Origin: Planctomycetaceae bacterium
Lineage (GTDB): Bacteria > Planctomycetota > Planctomycetia > Pirellulales > PALSA-1355
DNA length: 64,000 nucleotides
Direction: 5' to 3'
NCBI GenBank assembly: GCA_003153375.1
Contig: PLYM01000047.1
Location: 36,473 to 100,472, forward strand
Made by a program: the position numbers and the translations under genes. The notes beneath the pieces were generated by a model. That model was not told where the DNA came from, ran no database searches, and saw nothing but the letters and a program-made list of their open reading frames with translations. This document shows positions 63,048 through 64,000 of this stretch, piece after piece. The stretch's first letter is position 1, and each line of letters starts with the position of its first letter.

Positions 63048-63397
63048 ATGACGACGCGCAAGGGGCGGACGCGAAGTCGGGAGCAAAATTGGCGACGGAT
63101 CGTGGCGAAGGAGCCAGCAAGCGGACTATCGATTCGCGATTGGTGCGCCAGCTGGGCATCTCGGAGCTGTCGTATTACGCCTGGCTCCGTGAACTGGCGC
63201 GGCGCGATGCCGAGCGGCGAACATCGACACCTTAGAAGATCGCACCGACCGGATTCGTCGAGCTGGAGGTACTTCGCGACATCATGAGAACTGCGACAAT
63301 CCAGCTGGTCGTGGCGGATGTGCGAGTCGAGATTGCTCCGGGGTTTGATAGCCAGACGCTACGACGGCTGAAAGAGGTGCCGCGGCCAGCAGTCTGA
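63048..63397 (+). pseudogene. IS66 tnpA remnant
   Basis: From ATG 63048 the frame reads RSREQNWRRIVAKEPASGLSIRDWC, the IS66 accessory-protein start. Near 63148 one base is missing: the following frame gives QLGISELSYYAWLRELARRDAE. In that frame a TAG (63233-63235) interrupts, then GFVELEVLRD and ATIQLVVADVRVEIAPGFDS continue to the TGA at 63395-63397. Two lesions therefore inactivate it. Confidence 0.85.
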
Positions 63398-63411
63398 GAG
63401 CAGCTACCATC

Positions 63412-63490
63412 ATATTGCGCATCCCCGGCACGCTTAAGATTTCCTGCCGATCGCGCCGACCGGCATGCGCAAGAGCCATGATCGCCGGCA
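63412..63490 (+). pseudogene. IS66 tnpB fragment
   Basis: About 75 bases recall the start of IS66 TnpB: LRIPGTLKI, then after one missing T near 63440, FLPIAPTGMRKSHDR, close to the family's PTDMRKSFDG motif. The rest of tnpB is absent, as the sequence passes directly into tnpC-like material. Confidence 0.65.
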
Positions 63491-63504
63491 CCAGAGAGTT
63501 GAAG

Positions 63505-64000
63505 ATCACCGCTTTAGCTCCCAGGCGCGAGAAAGGCCGCGGCCGGCCACCGGTTCCTCAACACTTTCGACGAGAGACGATCGTCCACGAGCCGTCCGAC
63601 GAGGAGCGGCGTTGCCCCGGTTGCGGTAGTTGCGCAGCGAGATCGGCCGCGAGCGGCGCGAGCAGTTGGAATACCTGCCCCCCCTCAGTATAAAGTGCCT
63701 CGTCCACGAACGTATGAAGTTCACCTGCCGGACCTGCCAAGAACACGTTGCGATCGCCGCCAAGCGGTCACAGACAGTCGCGTAGGGCCAGCCAGCCCAG
63801 CCCTCATGGCTCACACTTTGTTAGCGAAGTATGGGGATCACGCGCCCCCTCTATCGGCAGGAAGATGTGCATGCACGCCATGGTTGGTCCTGTGCTGCAG
63901 CACGCTGTGCGATTGGATCTCCGCGGCTGACCTCACGCCAATCGTCGAAATCGCTGACGTCGAATTCGGCCTCGACGCCTCATCATCAACGAAAGAGCAC
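63505..64000 (+). pseudogene. IS66 tnpC (transposase) remnant, partial
   Basis: Pieces of the IS66 transposase in changing frames: REKGRGRPPVPQHFRRETIV and EERRCPGCG (zinc-finger part), IGRERREQLEYLPP, KFTCRTCQEHVAIAAK, then LLAKYGDHAPPLYRQEDVHA, and STLCDWISAADLTPIVEI near 63900-63950. Several frameshifts and a stop (near 63783) separate them. The catalytic half lies outside the window. Confidence 0.8.

Larger units (their letters stand above)
62976..64000 (+). mobile_element. Decayed IS66-family insertion element (partial)
   Basis: Remnants of three IS66 genes lie in order on the plus strand: a broken tnpA, a very short tnpB piece and pieces of the transposase tnpC, which runs off the window. 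Most of tnpB and the tnpC N-terminus are missing. Frameshifts and stops are visible in all parts. The left boundary is not sharp; bases after 62971 are non-coding until the tnpA start at 63048, and no inverted repeat could be fixed by eye. The element is not active as it stands. Confidence 0.85.

Noticed and set aside
1..64000. CRISPR arrays, tRNA and rRNA genes
   Set aside because: No regularly spaced direct repeats and no recognisable tRNA or rRNA core sequences were seen by eye; a covariance-model scan was not possible.

Overview
The window looks like a chromosome segment of a Planctomycetota bacterium, most likely of the Pirellulales type. The DNA is GC-rich. It carries three DUF1501 proteins with twin-arginine signals, two DUF1549/DUF1553 proteins with CxxCH motifs, ceramidase-like hydrolases, a planctomycete-style bicupin and a pair of lineage-typical uncharacterised two-domain proteins. 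No rRNA, tRNA or CRISPR array is visible.

Layout. Bases 1-9689 (minus strand) form a compact respiratory operon in the order caa3 oxidase subunit II, I, III, a membrane protein built from two tandem repeats, a diheme cytochrome c lipoprotein, a Rieske protein, a cytochrome b fused to cytochrome c, and a CtaG/polyferredoxin fusion that leaves the window. Together they read as a quinol-to-oxygen chain with its own assembly factor. Bases 9.9-29.4 kb hold mainly catabolic genes: two SDR dehydrogenases (one with a one-base frameshift near its end), two amidohydrolase-2 proteins, a DUF1501 protein, a fluoroacetyl-CoA-type thioesterase, two adjacent acyl-CoA dehydrogenases, a PQQ-repeat protein, an acyl-CoA ligase, a carotenoid oxygenase, a TPR/glycosyltransferase-like protein, a haloalkane dehalogenase and an oxalate-decarboxylase-like bicupin. 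Bases 29.4-35.4 kb (minus) encode a DabAB-type inorganic carbon uptake system with an extra proton-channel subunit.

Bases 36-44.8 kb and 50-54.6 kb contain the two DUF1501/DUF1553 operons. One is joined to an NlpC/P60-like hydrolase and the other to an EF-hand-rich lipoprotein. Between them lie a penicillin-acylase-family enzyme, a cyclase-family enzyme and a two-subunit TPP decarboxylase. Bases 54.7-59.7 kb carry an exported amidohydrolase, a Gly/Tyr-rich TPR protein, a CheY-like receiver and an exported sulfite-oxidase-fold molybdoprotein.

The right end (59.7-63.0 kb) is the most unusual part. Two paralogous uncharacterised proteins flank a papain-fold protein whose catalytic Cys and His are both replaced, and TTGACAA boxes precede both paralogs. 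A decayed IS66-family element follows and runs off the window.

Start sites were chosen from ATG or GTG position, Shine-Dalgarno spacing and overlaps with neighbours. Domain calls come from motif recognition by eye, without database searches.
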